This document shows, piece after piece, positions 1-9,104 of a stretch of DNA of 49,863 bases. The position numbers and the translations under genes were made by a program. The notes under the pieces were generated by a model. The model was not told the origin of the DNA and searched no databases. It saw only the letters and a list, made by a program, of their open reading frames with translations. This DNA comes from an uncultured Bacteroides sp. Lineage in GTDB: Bacteria > Bacteroidota > Bacteroidia > Bacteroidales > Bacteroidaceae. The stretch lies in NCBI RefSeq assembly GCF_910585845.1, contig NZ_CAJUHF010000023.1:1-49863 (forward strand), written 5' to 3'. The stretch's first letter is position 1. Every line of letters begins with the position of its first letter.

Positions 1-39
1 ACCGTCCGATTGGACAGATAAAATATTCACTAATTTAAT

Positions 40-651
40 TCAACCAACAGGTATATTATATTCTTCGTAGACGCTTTCCAGCTCGGTTTGGAAAGTACGG
101 AATACAGGGTTGATCATACGTTGTGAGTAAATCTCCAGCCACTTGTTGATCTGATAGGGAGGGAACGAGTTGTGATAATAAGTCAAGTCGAAACTGGTTC
201 CGGCATTCAGTCCTTTGCCACCCATGCTCTCTATTAGGTTCATAAATTCTGTAGAAGAGCTGACTTTTGCAGCCTCTATGGTCAGTTCGTTGATTTCTTT
301 AGCGATGGCTTCCTTTTTCAAGGGATCTGCTTCATCAGCCATTTCATCGTACTTGGCGATGATTTTCTCGTAAAGGGGTTTTTCGGCAGCCCAATCCAGT
401 GCACCGATTTTGTCGGTACCCTTGAACATCACGTGCTCCAGATAGTGTGCCAGTCCGGTGTATTCCTCCGGATCGTTGACTGAGCCGGTGCGGCAAGCCA
501 CGATACCATATACATCCGATTTCGTGTTGTCTTCCCATATATATACGGAAAGACCATTCTTCAGCTTGAATACCTTTAGCCCTTGACCGAAAGACGGTAA
601 AGAGACTGCCATGACAGTCAGAAGAATGAATAGATTGATAATTCTTCTCAT
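40..651 (-). pseudogene. M16-family zinc metallopeptidase, N-terminal fragment (interrupted)
   Basis: The 203-residue reading frame has an N-terminal signal peptide (hydrophobic stretch ending near SFGQ) and the M16 zinc motif HxxEH in the segment AHYLEHVMFKGT, followed by a helical charged segment and the conserved ELESVYEEYN region. Family members of this kind in Bacteroides are about 900 residues or more (two M16 repeats), so only the first quarter is present. After EEYN the frame runs into I-P-V-G and a TGA at 40-42, which does not look like family sequence. The remaining ~50 bases are therefore probably the edge of an inserted element or a rearrangement. The protein would be an exported protease and, as it stands, would lack the rest of its catalytic and chamber-forming domains. 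The identification is firm; the cause of the break is inferred. Confidence 0.8.
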
Positions 652-697
652 AAATTTTAAAGTGTTTCTTAAATAAAGTGTTTTGGTTATATGTAGG

Positions 698-705
698 CAA
701 AACTA
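698..705 (-). promoter_or_regulatory. -7 element for the M16 gene
   Basis: Read on the minus strand this is TAGTTTTG, a full match to the Bacteroides -7 consensus TAnnTTTG, 47 bases upstream of the M16 start. A weak TTTCG that could act as the -33 lies about 22 nt further upstream. Confidence 0.5.
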
Positions 706-889
706 TAAAAAAAACACAGATTCTTTACGAAATCTTCGGAAAAAGATACGTTTTTTGTTGAAAACAGCACCGAAAAACTCTCAAAAGAGGGATAAAATCT
801 ATCGGATGTCTGTTTTTCCCCTAAAGAAAAACAAAACTAATCCCCTGAGAACCGCGGAACTCGCCTATACTTGCAATCACAAATTAAAT

Positions 890-1204
890 ATGAATATGAT
901 GTATTTTAATAAAAACCAAAGTATGGATACTTATAATATTGAAAATGGGTTGCCTAATGGGCAAAAAGAGTTGCTTCGCTTTGGATATAAGTTGGCAATC
1001 GATAAAAAAGGATATAAGAGAATATTTCAAGGGACGTCGTTCGAAGTGTTGGGCTGGATGGATAAGTATGCTCCCGATACTAAGATCAAAAAGTGGGTGT
1101 ATGTCTTTATGCGTACTCTTTTTATCGATAGCTTCCGCCGGATCGTGTGCGAACAGATTTTCGCGGACCGGACGGACTGTTACTATACTCTGGATATATC
1201 GTAG
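890..1204 (+). CDS. Small hypothetical protein (104 aa)
   Basis: I do not recognise this protein. The open frame runs further upstream, but the earlier part (from 683) is AT-rich, Lys/Asn-rich and unlike a coding sequence, so I start at the ATG at 890. Nearby in-frame ATGs at 896, 899 and 923 are also possible. A TATACTTG at 866-873 resembles a -7 element (7 of 8), which would give only a ~10-nt leader to the ATG at 890. The C-terminal 80 residues have mixed charge with aromatic residues (segments GYKRIFQGTSFEVLGWMDKY and KKWVYVFMRTLFIDSFRRI), no signal peptide and no obvious membrane span. It stands alone between the M16 remnant and a MITE. Confidence 0.5.
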   Translation: MNMMYFNKNQSMDTYNIENGLPNGQKELLRFGYKLAIDKKGYKRIFQGTSFEVLGWMDKYAPDTKIKKWVYVFMRTLFIDSFRRIVCEQIFADRTDCYYTLDIS

Positions 1205-1313
1205 GATACCGCTTTATATTGCAATATGATATAAAACATATCTTTTGATGCGAAGATTTTGGGCTGAATTGTGTCTATATGTCAGAATAAACCTTTATAT
1301 TTGTACTTGTTAA

Positions 1314-1487
1314 GAGCCTGTTTAAATTTTGTTCAGCCTTCTTTTGAGAGTTCTTTTTGCGGATGTTTTTCTGTTTTTATAAGGAGCATAGCGGGCTATG
1401 TGACGAATAAAAAGAGGAAAACAGACTGGAAAGAAACTCTAAAGAAGTTGAATAAAAAAACTTTTTGAAGAAAATTTAAACAGGCTC
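1314..1487. mobile_element. MITE copy 1 (174 bp), TSD TAA
   Basis: The element is flanked by a perfect 3-bp duplication TAA (1311-1313 and 1488-1490) and ends in the inverted repeat GAGCCTGTTTAAATTTT on both sides. Its two arms form a long imperfect hairpin around a central GAGCATAGCGGGCTATGTG. It has no transposase reading frame. The TNA-type target duplication and the GAG ends are typical of IS5-family elements of the IS1031/ISL2 groups, so it is probably a non-autonomous derivative moved in trans; that assignment is inferred. Two more copies lie at 37967-38150 and 43863-44032. Confidence 0.85.
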
Positions 1488-1538
1488 TAAGTTAACCTGA
1501 ATAATTCATGTATGTTAAACCAATAACTGCTGACTGCG

Positions 1539-3314
1539 ATGAAAAAGGAAATTAAATTCAGTCTTGTTTACCGTGATATGTGGCAATCTTCCGGTAAATA
1601 TCAGCCTCGTGTAGATCAATTGGTACGCATTGCCCCGCTGATAATCGAAATGGGGTGTTTTGCTCGTGTGGAAACCAATGGAGGAGCTTTCGAGCAAGTA
1701 AACTTGCTCTATGGTGAGAATCCCAACAAGGCTGTGCGCGCTTTTACCCGGCCGTTCAATGAGGTTGGTATACAGACACACATGCTCGATCGTGGTTTGA
1801 ATGGGCTGCGCATGTATCCTGTTCCTGCCGATGTACGCCGCTTGATGTATCGTGTGAAGCATGCCCAAGGGGTGGATATCACACGTATCTTCTGTGGACT
1901 AAATGAGACAAGGAATATTATTCCTTCCATCAAATATGCGCTGGAGGCAGGAATGATGCCGCAAGCTACGTTGTGTATCACTTACTCACCTGTGCATACG
2001 GTGGAGTATTATGCCCGCATTGCCGACCAGTTGATAGAGGCAGGAGCACCCGAAATCTGTTTGAAAGACATGGCAGGAATCGGGCGTCCGGGAATGTTGG
2101 GTTGTCTGACGAAGACCATCAAAGAGAGGCATCCGGAAGTGATCATCCAGTATCATGGCCATAACGGCCCGGGTTTGGCGATGGCTTCCATCCTTGAGGT
2201 TTGCGAGAATGGGGCGGACATTATCGATGTGGCTATGGAGCCGATGTCGTGGGGAAAGGTACACCCGGATGTGATTTCAGTACAAGCCATGCTGAAGGAT
2301 AAGGGCTTCCAGGTGCCGGATATCAATATGAAAGCGTATATGAAAGTACGTGCCATGACACAGGAGTTTATCGATGATTTTTTGGGCTATTTCATGGATC
2401 CGACGAACAAACATACCTCTTCTCTGCTGTTGAAGTGTGGTCTGCCGGGTGGAATGATGGGCTCTATGATGGCTGACCTGAAAGGCGTGCATTCAGGCAT
2501 AAACATGATACTGCGTGGAAAGAATAAGTCGGAACTCAGTCTCGACGACCTGTTGGTGATGCTGTTCGACGAAGTGGAATATGTATGGCCCAAGCTGGGT
2601 TACCCACCACTGGTGACACCCTTCAGCCAATATGTGAAAAATGTAGCATTGATGAACCTTATGCAGTTGGTGAAAGGTGAGGAGCGATGGACAATGATAG
2701 ACAATCATACCTGGGATATGATACTGGGTAAGAGCGGACGTCTGCCCGGTGAGTTGGCTCCTGAGATTGTGGAGTTAGCAAAAGCGAAAGGATATGAATT
2801 TGTCGACACGGATCCCCAGCTGAACTATCCGGATGCACTGGATGACTATCGAAAGGAGATGGATGAAAACGGTTGGGAATACGGCGAAGACGATGAAGAA
2901 CTTTTTGAGCTCGCTATGCACGACCGTCAATACCGCGATTACAAATCAGGGGTTGCCAAGAAGCGTTTTGAAGATGAATTATTGCGTGTCAAGGATGCTT
3001 TCATGGCAAAGAGCGGCTATTCGGAAGAAGAAATCCGGAAAATGAAGCGTGCCAAGGCAGATCCTATTATCGCTCCGGAGAAGGGGCAGGTGTTGTGGGA
3101 GGTCTCGGTCGAAGGTCCTTCGATAGCACCGTTCATCGGTCGTAAATACCAGCATGACGAAGTTTTCTGTTATCTCTCTACCCCGTGGGGCGAATATGAA
3201 AAGATATTCACCGGCTTTACCGGGCGCGTAGTGGAAGTATGCGCCAAGCAAGGCGATAAGGTGAACAAGGGTGATGTGATAGCTTACATTCAACGAAGCG
3301 ATATTTTTGCCTGA
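1539..3314 (+). CDS. Carboxyltransferase-domain protein (oxaloacetate decarboxylase alpha / pyruvate carboxylase B type) without biotin lysine
   Basis: This 591-residue protein has an N-terminal HMGL-like TIM barrel of the carboxyltransferase type. The metal and catalytic positions are visible: RD in YRDMWQSSGKY, the carbamylated-lysine motif EICLKDMAG near residue 180, and the HxH ligands in YHGHNGPGLAMAS near residue 210. A helical middle region follows, and then a C-terminal biotinyl/lipoyl-like fold (GRVVEVCAKQGDKVNKGDVI). In normal family members this last domain carries A/V-M-K-M. Here the corresponding loop reads STPWGEYEKIF, with no MKM, so the protein probably cannot carry biotin itself. 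The usual RDxHQS motif is also altered to RDMWQS. It may act on biotin carried by another subunit, or have a changed reaction. No biotin-carrier gene lies nearby. It appears to be monocistronic. Confidence 0.85.
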   Translation: MKKEIKFSLVYRDMWQSSGKYQPRVDQLVRIAPLIIEMGCFARVETNGGAFEQVNLLYGENPNKAVRAFTRPFNEVGIQTHMLDRGLNGLRMYPVPADVRRLMYRVKHAQGVDITRIFCGLNETRNIIPSIKYALEAGMMPQATLCITYSPVHTVEYYARIADQLIEAGAPEICLKDMAGIGRPGMLGCLTKTIKERHPEVIIQYHGHNGPGLAMASILEVCENGADIIDVAMEPMSWGKVHPDVISVQAMLKDKGFQVPDINMKAYMKVRAMTQEFIDDFLGYFMDPTNKHTSSLLLKCGLPGGMMGSMMADLKGVHSGINMILRGKNKSELSLDDLLVMLFDEVEYVWPKLGYPPLVTPFSQYVKNVALMNLMQLVKGEERWTMIDNHTWDMILGKSGRLPGELAPEIVELAKAKGYEFVDTDPQLNYPDALDDYRKEMDENGWEYGEDDEELFELAMHDRQYRDYKSGVAKKRFEDELLRVKDAFMAKSGYSEEEIRKMKRAKADPIIAPEKGQVLWEVSVEGPSIAPFIGRKYQHDEVFCYLSTPWGEYEKIFTGFTGRVVEVCAKQGDKVNKGDVIAYIQRSDIFA

Positions 3315-3325
3315 TTTATGCGGAT

Positions 3326-3425
3326 GGAAGGTGTGTCAAAACGCCTTTTTAAAGAAAATCACTCCTGCCACAGCTATTTGTGACAGGGGTGATCCTTTCA
3401 ATTCGAGCATTATGACACGCCTTCC
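3326..3425. terminator. Nested inverted repeat / terminator between convergent genes
   Basis: An inner hairpin (3358-3393, ATCACTCCTGCCACA pairing with TGTGACAGGGGTGAT) sits inside an outer inverted repeat (GGAAGGTGTGTCA at 3326-3338 against TGACACGCCTTCC at 3413-3425, one mismatch). On the minus strand the inner hairpin is followed by a T-rich run, so it likely terminates the barrel gene at 3446. The outer stem suggests a cruciform-capable intergenic repeat rather than a plain terminator. Confidence 0.65.
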
Positions 3426-3445
3426 GGAATGCCGTCTGTCCATCG

Positions 3446-4651
3446 TCAGAACGCTTCTGTTATGTTAAAGTAGAAAAGCGTCTGATTATTGACTGTGTTT
3501 TTCCCCAGTTCGAGGCGTACGTTCATACGGGGTTGTACTTCGATGCGCAGTCCTAAACCATAATTGGGCAATACACCTTCTATTTTTCCAGGAGTAGGCC
3601 CCATGAAGCCGCATCCTGCCCAGCCTGCAAAACCGAGATGGCTGATCAGCCGTTTCAATCTCGTGCTTTTATCCGTATTTATCATCTGACGGTACTCCGC
3701 TATGAGTATGTGCGAAGATTTGTCGCGATATTGTCCCATGTAATATCCGCGCAGGTCGAATGGAGTTCCGGTAAGCACATATTGTGTCAGAGGCACATGT
3801 CCGAAGACATTCTTGCTTTGTGCTGTCCAGGCGATGACTTTTCGGTTGCCTACACTCTTATATTGGCGGTAATCTATTTCCAGGCGATAGAAGTTCTTGT
3901 CACTTCCGAGTAATTTGGTGTACATCATTCCCCGGAAATCAAGATACATGCCCCGATAGGCATTGGCAGGAATGTCGCGGCTGTCGTATGTCAGCAGGAA
4001 TCCGATACCAGAGTTGAAATTGTTATATCCGCTGCTTGTACCTCCGGCAGCCTTGTAGGAAGGTTCTTCCACCAGATGCTTGGCAGGCTCCGTGAGCTTG
4101 TCATAATTGATGTCTATCTGTGGGCCGGCAAAGATGTTGCTGTTGCCCAGACGGAAGAGAAACCAAGGATTGACCTGTATACCACTGTAGCGATATTGGC
4201 TGGTGGTGTCGCTACGCACATAATCCTTGTTCGTACGATAACCCAATCCGTAGAAATTGTCCGTCGTGTTTTTGTAAGCAAACTTTCCGAATATACGGAA
4301 ACGGTCGCCCTTGAAGAACAACTGAGGCTTAGAGAAGAGGTTTATCCCTCCATTAAACATGAAAGCGATACCTATGGGAACCACCGAACGCAACTGAGTG
4401 CTGTCGTTAGGATTCATTCGGAAGGTCAATAGGGCACTTCCGCCAAGTACGGCGCCAAAATCGGGAGTATAGCTGGGACCACCTAAAATGTTGTAATGCA
4501 AATTCCGTTTTGCTACCTTTTGTCTCCGCAATTCTCGTTTGGTCAATGCGGTTATTGTGTCCTTGCCGGCAACTAACTCCGCAGTATCCTGAGCTGAAAT
4601 AATTGTTGCAGAGAATAATAAGATCAAAATACCTGTTATAATTTTTTTCAT
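3446..4651 (-). CDS. Omp85/BamA-type outer-membrane beta-barrel protein
   Basis: The 401-residue protein has a signal peptide (MKKIITGILILLFSATIISA, then QD) and a long run of amphipathic beta strands. The Omp85 barrel hallmark LRGYYMGQYRDK (consensus RGY...G..RD) lies near residue 310, and the protein ends in phenylalanine (NITEAF), as inserted barrels do. There are no POTRA domains, so it is the short surface-antigen (D15-like) form and not BamA or TamA. Similar short proteins are common in Bacteroidota, and their cargo is unknown. It is transcribed divergently from the C1 peptidase gene and convergently with the carboxyltransferase gene. Confidence 0.75.
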   Translation of the reverse strand: MKKIITGILILLFSATIISAQDTAELVAGKDTITALTKRELRRQKVAKRNLHYNILGGPSYTPDFGAVLGGSALLTFRMNPNDSTQLRSVVPIGIAFMFNGGINLFSKPQLFFKGDRFRIFGKFAYKNTTDNFYGLGYRTNKDYVRSDTTSQYRYSGIQVNPWFLFRLGNSNIFAGPQIDINYDKLTEPAKHLVEEPSYKAAGGTSSGYNNFNSGIGFLLTYDSRDIPANAYRGMYLDFRGMMYTKLLGSDKNFYRLEIDYRQYKSVGNRKVIAWTAQSKNVFGHVPLTQYVLTGTPFDLRGYYMGQYRDKSSHILIAEYRQMINTDKSTRLKRLISHLGFAGWAGCGFMGPTPGKIEGVLPNYGLGLRIEVQPRMNVRLELGKNTVNNQTLFYFNITEAF

Positions 4652-4756
4652 ATCATATTACAATGAGAGTGCAAAGAAAACTAAATTATTTGGTTTAGTT
4701 TTTAGCCTGAGTGACAATAAATCTAAAGAGTCTACTAAAAGTTCCAAAAAAACGAT

Positions 4757-4764
4757 TAAATTTG
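4757..4764 (+). promoter_or_regulatory. Candidate -7 element for the C1 peptidase
   Basis: TAAATTTG matches TAnnTTTG exactly and would give a leader of about 100 nt. No convincing -33 element is seen at the expected distance. Confidence 0.4.
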
Positions 4765-4871
4765 CGTCATTCTCGCAGTTGGGCAAGGTTGGCAAAGAAA
4801 AAAGAATGTTTCCATACTGTGCGGGATGATTATGTAAACCAAATATACTCAACATAAAAATAGATTCTTAT

Positions 4872-6272
4872 ATGAAGAAACGAATTTTATCAGTTTTTGT
4901 TTTTAGTGCTGCTCTTTTTCCCATGCAGGCACAAGACGGAAAAGGCGGTATTAGCGAAGCCATGCTGAATCAGATCAAACAAGCCTATCAGGGAACTGCC
5001 TCCGACAAGGCGCTACGCAATGCTATTGGCAACAACGACATCCGCAAACTGGCACTCAACCAAGAGAACCTGACGGGTATGGATACCCACTTCTCCGTAA
5101 AAGTTGAGTCAAAGGGAATTACGGACCAGGAGTCTTCGGGACGTTGCTGGCTCTTCACCGGACTGAACGTGATGCGTGCCAAGGCTATCGCCCGATATGG
5201 CTTCCAGTCGTTCGAGTTTTCTCAAATCTACCCCTTCTTTTGGGATCAATTGGAAAAAGCAAATCTTTTTCTGCAAGGCGTGATTGATACAAGTAAAAAG
5301 CCGATGACCGACCAGACTGTAGAGTGGTTGTTCAAGCATCCACTGAGCGATGGAGGTACATTTACCGGTGTAGCCGACATTGTGGGCAAATACGGAGTAG
5401 TGCCTAAAGAAGCCATGCCGGAAACGAATAGCAGTAATAATACATCGCGTATGTCTAATCTGATCTCTCTGAAACTGAAAGAGTACGGTCTGCAACTTCG
5501 TGAACTTGCTGCTGGAGGAGCGAAACCTGCCGCATTGGATAAGGAGAAGACAAACATGCTTGGCACCATCTATCGCATGCTGGTGCTGAATTTAGGCGTT
5601 CCGCCTACGGAGTTCGATTATATACGCAAAGACGCCAAGGGTAATCCTGTAGAGACGGAACACCATACTCCCATGTCTTTCTTGAAGAAATATGGCGACG
5701 AAAATCTCCTGAGCAATTACGTGATGGTCATGAATGACCCCACCCGTGAATACTACAAATGCTATGAGATAGACTACGACCGCCATCGCTACGACGGCAA
5801 GAACTGGACTTATGTCAACCTGCCCGTAGAGGAAATCAAAGAGATGGCCATCGCTTCGCTGAAGGATAGTACGATGATGTACTTCTCCTGTGATGTAGGT
5901 AAGTTCCTGAATTCCGAACGTGGTTTGCTCGATGTGAAAAACTATGATTACGGTTCACTGATGGGTACTACCTTCGGTATGGACAAGAAACAACGCATCC
6001 AGACATTCTCCAGTGGTTCCAGCCATGCTATGACTCTTATGGCCGTAGATCTGGATAAAGACGGGAAACCCGTGAAGTGGATGGTGGAGAACAGCTGGGG
6101 AGCAGCGAGCGGCTATCGGGGACACCTGATTATGACCGATGAATGGTTTGATGAATACATGTTCCGCCTAGTGCTGGAGACAAAATATGTCCCGGCCAAA
6201 GTGATGGATCTGTTCAAGCAGAAGCCTGTCCGCCTACCAGCATGGGATCCGATGTTTGCTGAGGAATTATAA
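4872..6272 (+). CDS. pepC: Exported C1B cysteine aminopeptidase (PepC / bleomycin hydrolase type)
   Basis: The 466-residue protein begins with a signal peptide (MKKRILSVFVFSAALFPMQA) and carries the complete C1B triad. The nucleophile is Cys92 in QESSGRCWLFTG, the histidine is His385 in SSHAMTLMAVD, and the asparagine is Asn407 in VENSWG. Length and motif spacing fit aminopeptidase C / bleomycin hydrolase, which forms hexameric barrels and trims peptides from the N-terminus. The classical enzymes are cytosolic, but the signal sequence here points to the periplasm or cell surface, as in many Bacteroides homologues. The gene has its own terminator at 6425-6466. Confidence 0.9.
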   Translation: MKKRILSVFVFSAALFPMQAQDGKGGISEAMLNQIKQAYQGTASDKALRNAIGNNDIRKLALNQENLTGMDTHFSVKVESKGITDQESSGRCWLFTGLNVMRAKAIARYGFQSFEFSQIYPFFWDQLEKANLFLQGVIDTSKKPMTDQTVEWLFKHPLSDGGTFTGVADIVGKYGVVPKEAMPETNSSNNTSRMSNLISLKLKEYGLQLRELAAGGAKPAALDKEKTNMLGTIYRMLVLNLGVPPTEFDYIRKDAKGNPVETEHHTPMSFLKKYGDENLLSNYVMVMNDPTREYYKCYEIDYDRHRYDGKNWTYVNLPVEEIKEMAIASLKDSTMMYFSCDVGKFLNSERGLLDVKNYDYGSLMGTTFGMDKKQRIQTFSSGSSHAMTLMAVDLDKDGKPVKWMVENSWGAASGYRGHLIMTDEWFDEYMFRLVLETKYVPAKVMDLFKQKPVRLPAWDPMFAEEL

Positions 6273-6286
6273 AATTTGAATTATGA

Positions 6287-6374
6287 AATTTGAATTGCTG
6301 TGTAGCCGGATTTGAATTATTGCACTGTCTGATTTGAATCGCCGTATTGTCTGATTTGAATAGCTGTACTGTCG
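6287..6374 (+). repeat. Tandem array, four units of exactly 22 bp
   Basis: Units start at 6287, 6309, 6331 and 6353. The shared parts are ATTTGAAT at the start and TGTC/TGTAG towards the end, with variable bases between (unit 3 begins GATTTGAATCGCCGTATTGT). The array lies directly after the peptidase stop codon and before its terminator, so it is probably transcribed in the 3' untranslated region. Unlike the other arrays it has no clear palindromic core. Confidence 0.85.
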
Positions 6375-6424
6375 GAACAAACACCCCCTTTCATAATTCA
6401 AATATGAACCTCGTGTTCGTTAAC

Positions 6425-6466
6425 GAAAGGAATTACGGAAATTTCTCCGTAATTCCTTTCTTTTTT
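6425..6466 (+). terminator. Rho-independent terminator
   Basis: A perfect 15-bp stem (GAAAGGAATTACGGA pairing with TCCGTAATTCCTTTC, 6-nt loop) is followed by six T. It ends the C1 peptidase transcript upstream of the nqr promoter. Confidence 0.9.
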
Positions 6467-6491
6467 GCTCTTTATTCACGCTCTTTTTTGT

Positions 6492-6499
6492 TACTTTTG
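6492..6499 (+). promoter_or_regulatory. -7 element of the nqr operon promoter
   Basis: TACTTTTG matches TAnnTTTG. A TTTG at 6464-6467 (24 nt upstream, slightly long) overlaps the terminator T run and may serve as the -33. The leader to the nqrA ATG at 6536 would be about 30 nt. Confidence 0.55.
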
Positions 6500-6535
6500 C
6501 GGCAAATTAATGAAACCATTATTTTATATACACGC

Positions 6536-7888
6536 ATGGCAAATGTAATTAAGTTACGTAAAGGCCTTGACATTAACCTGAAAGGTAAAGCCGTTCAGGA
6601 GTTGAAGCCTGTGAAAGAACCGGGATTCTATGCATTGGTTCCCGACGACTTTACGGGTATCACTCCGAAAGTGGTGGTCAAAGAACAGGAGTATGTGATG
6701 GCCGGAGGACCCTTGTTTATCGACAAGAATCATCCTGAATTGAAATTTGTTTCGCCCGTGAGCGGCGTAGTGACAAGTGTGGAGCGCGGTGCACGCCGTA
6801 AGGTGCTGAACATTGTCGTTGAAGCTGCTGCCGAGCAAGACTATGAAGAATTCGGAAAGAAAAACGTGAATGCCCTGGATGGAGAATCGGTGAAAGCTGC
6901 ATTGCTGGAGGCCGGTATGTTTGCGTTCATCCGTCAGCGTCCCTACGACGTGATTGCTGATCCTACGATGTTTCCGAAAGCTATCTTCGTGTCTGCCTTC
7001 GACAGCAATCCGCTGGCGCCTGATTTCGAATTTGTTCTGAAAGGGGAAGAAGCAAACTTCCAGACAGGACTCGATGCCCTTGCCAAGATGGCAAAGACGT
7101 ATCTGAGTATTAGTGTAAAACAAAAGACTACTGCACTGACGCAGGCTAAGAATGTGACTGTTACCGCTTTCGATGGGCCTAACCCGGCCGGAAACGTCGG
7201 TGTGCAGATCAATCACATCTCACCTGTTGTGAAAGGTGAAACCGTGTGGACAATCGGTGCGGAGGCAGTCATCTTCATCGGTCGCCTGTTCAACACTGGT
7301 CGCGTGGACATGACACGCAAAGTGGCTGTGACCGGTTCGGAAGTGTTGCGCCCCGCATATTGCAACCTGAAGGTAGGTGCACTGCTGACCAACGTATTCA
7401 GTGGAAACGTGACTACAGATAAGTCGCTACGTTACATCAGTGGTAATGTGCTGACTGGTAAGAAGGTAAGCCCGAACGGTTACCTCGGAGCTTTCGACAG
7501 CCAGCTGACGGTGATTCCCGAAGGCGATAATATCCACGAAATGCTGGGTTGGATTATGCCTCGTTTCAATCAGTTTAGCGTGAACCATTCTTATTTCAGT
7601 TGGCTGATGGGCAAGAACAAAGAATACGTGCTTGATGCACGCATCAAGGGTGGCGAGCGCCACATGATCATGTCCAACGAATATGATAAGGTATTCCCAA
7701 TGGATATTTATCCCGAATATCTGGTGAAAGCCATCATTGCAGGGGATATTGACCGGATGGAAGCCTTAGGCATTTATGAAGTGGCTCCCGAAGATTTTGC
7801 CCTTTGCGAATTTGTATGCTCTTCGAAAGTGGAGGTTCAACGCATTGTTCGTGCCGGACTCGACATGCTTCGTGCAGAAATGGCATAG
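6536..7888 (+). CDS. nqrA: Na+-translocating NADH:quinone reductase subunit A
   Basis: NqrA is the peripheral cytoplasmic subunit of the sodium-pumping NADH:ubiquinone/menaquinone oxidoreductase. The 450-residue product starts MANVIKLRKGLDINLKGKA, the standard NqrA N-terminus with the LxxGLDixlkG pattern. The rest matches the RnfC/NqrA barrel-type architecture (for example SPVSGVVTSVERGARRKVL). The frame stays open back to 6347, but that part encodes Phe/Leu-rich non-family sequence and includes the terminator and promoter, so ATG 6536 is the start. It is first in a six-gene operon whose order nqrA-F is the canonical one. Confidence 0.95.
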   Translation: MANVIKLRKGLDINLKGKAVQELKPVKEPGFYALVPDDFTGITPKVVVKEQEYVMAGGPLFIDKNHPELKFVSPVSGVVTSVERGARRKVLNIVVEAAAEQDYEEFGKKNVNALDGESVKAALLEAGMFAFIRQRPYDVIADPTMFPKAIFVSAFDSNPLAPDFEFVLKGEEANFQTGLDALAKMAKTYLSISVKQKTTALTQAKNVTVTAFDGPNPAGNVGVQINHISPVVKGETVWTIGAEAVIFIGRLFNTGRVDMTRKVAVTGSEVLRPAYCNLKVGALLTNVFSGNVTTDKSLRYISGNVLTGKKVSPNGYLGAFDSQLTVIPEGDNIHEMLGWIMPRFNQFSVNHSYFSWLMGKNKEYVLDARIKGGERHMIMSNEYDKVFPMDIYPEYLVKAIIAGDIDRMEALGIYEVAPEDFALCEFVCSSKVEVQRIVRAGLDMLRAEMA

Positions 7889-7920
7889 TTTTTAACTAAT
7901 AAACTAATAAACTGAAATTA

Positions 7921-9090
7921 ATGAAAGCGTTAAGAAATTATCTCGACAAGATAAAGCCGAACTTTGAAGAAGGCGGCAAACTCCACGCATTCCAGTCCGT
8001 GTTCGATGGATTCGAAACATTCCTTTTCGTTCCTAACACGACTTCGAAATCGGGAACGCATATTCACGACGCTATCGACAGTAAACGCATCATGTCGATG
8101 GTAGTCATTGCGTTGCTGCCGGCGTTGTTGTTCGGTATGTATAACGTAGGTTATCAGCATTTCCACGCTACTGGTGCTACAGGTAGCTTCATCGAACTGT
8201 TTGCCTACGGTTTTCTGGCAGTATTGCCCAAAATCATTGTATCCTATATCGTAGGTTTGGGCATTGAGTTTGTAGTAGCTCAGTGGAAGAAAGAAGAAAT
8301 CCAAGAGGGTTTCCTCGTTTCCGGTATCCTTATTCCTATGATTGTTCCTGTAGATTGTCCGCTGTGGATTCTGGCTGAGGCAACCGCATTTTCTGTGATT
8401 TTCGCCAAAGAAGTATTCGGTGGAACAGGTATGAATGTGTTCAATGTAGCTCTGGTTACGCGCGCATTCTTGTTCTTTGCCTATCCGACCAAGATGTCCG
8501 GTGATGCCGTTTGGGTATCCGGTGATTCAATCTTCGGCTTGGGTCAGACCGTTGACGGATTGACTGCTGCTACTCCGCTGGGTTTAGCCGCTACTTCGGG
8601 AGCCGTTCCTCCTTTCTCATGGGATATGGTGGTTGGTTTGATTCCGGGTTCTATCGGTGAGACGAGCGTTATTGCCATCGCCCTCGGTGCTATCCTGCTG
8701 TTGGCAACGGGTATTGCAAGCTGGAAGACGATGTTATCTGTGTTCGTAGGTGGTGCATTTATGGGATGGGTATTCAATACAATCGGTCCTGATACAGCAA
8801 TGGCTCACATGCCTTGGTATCAACACCTTGTGCTGGGCGGTTTCTGTTTCGGTGCTGTGTTTATGGCTACTGACCCTGTGACATCAGCCCGTACGGAGAC
8901 AGGTAAGTACATTTTCGGTTTCCTGATCGGTGTGATGGCAATCGTGATACGTGTACTGAATCCCGGCTATCCCGAAGGCATGATGCTTGCCATCTTGCTG
9001 ATGAATATCTTCGCTCCGCTGATTGACTATTGTGTCGTACAGAGCAATATCAGCCGTCGCGAGAAACGTGCAATCAAGTCTAACAATTAA
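7921..9090 (+). CDS. nqrB: Na+-NQR subunit B (covalent FMN, membrane)
   Basis: NqrB is a large polytopic inner-membrane subunit of the NqrB/RnfD family; it binds riboflavin and a covalent FMN and forms part of the sodium path. The 389-residue product has many hydrophobic spans from residue ~60 onward. It carries the flavinylation motif DGLTAATPLG, whose Thr218 is the expected attachment site for FMN (added by ApbE, which is not in this window). The N-terminal cytoplasmic segment (MKALRNYLDKIKPNFEEGG) is typical. The gene lies 32 nt after nqrA. Confidence 0.95.
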   Translation: MKALRNYLDKIKPNFEEGGKLHAFQSVFDGFETFLFVPNTTSKSGTHIHDAIDSKRIMSMVVIALLPALLFGMYNVGYQHFHATGATGSFIELFAYGFLAVLPKIIVSYIVGLGIEFVVAQWKKEEIQEGFLVSGILIPMIVPVDCPLWILAEATAFSVIFAKEVFGGTGMNVFNVALVTRAFLFFAYPTKMSGDAVWVSGDSIFGLGQTVDGLTAATPLGLAATSGAVPPFSWDMVVGLIPGSIGETSVIAIALGAILLLATGIASWKTMLSVFVGGAFMGWVFNTIGPDTAMAHMPWYQHLVLGGFCFGAVFMATDPVTSARTETGKYIFGFLIGVMAIVIRVLNPGYPEGMMLAILLMNIFAPLIDYCVVQSNISRREKRAIKSNN

Positions 9091-9104
9091 AAATACCGGA
9101 AAAA

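Noticed and set aside
6347..6535. N-terminal extension of nqrA
   Set aside because: The region contains repeat units, a strong terminator and the nqr promoter, and the family start MANVIKLRKG lies at 6536.
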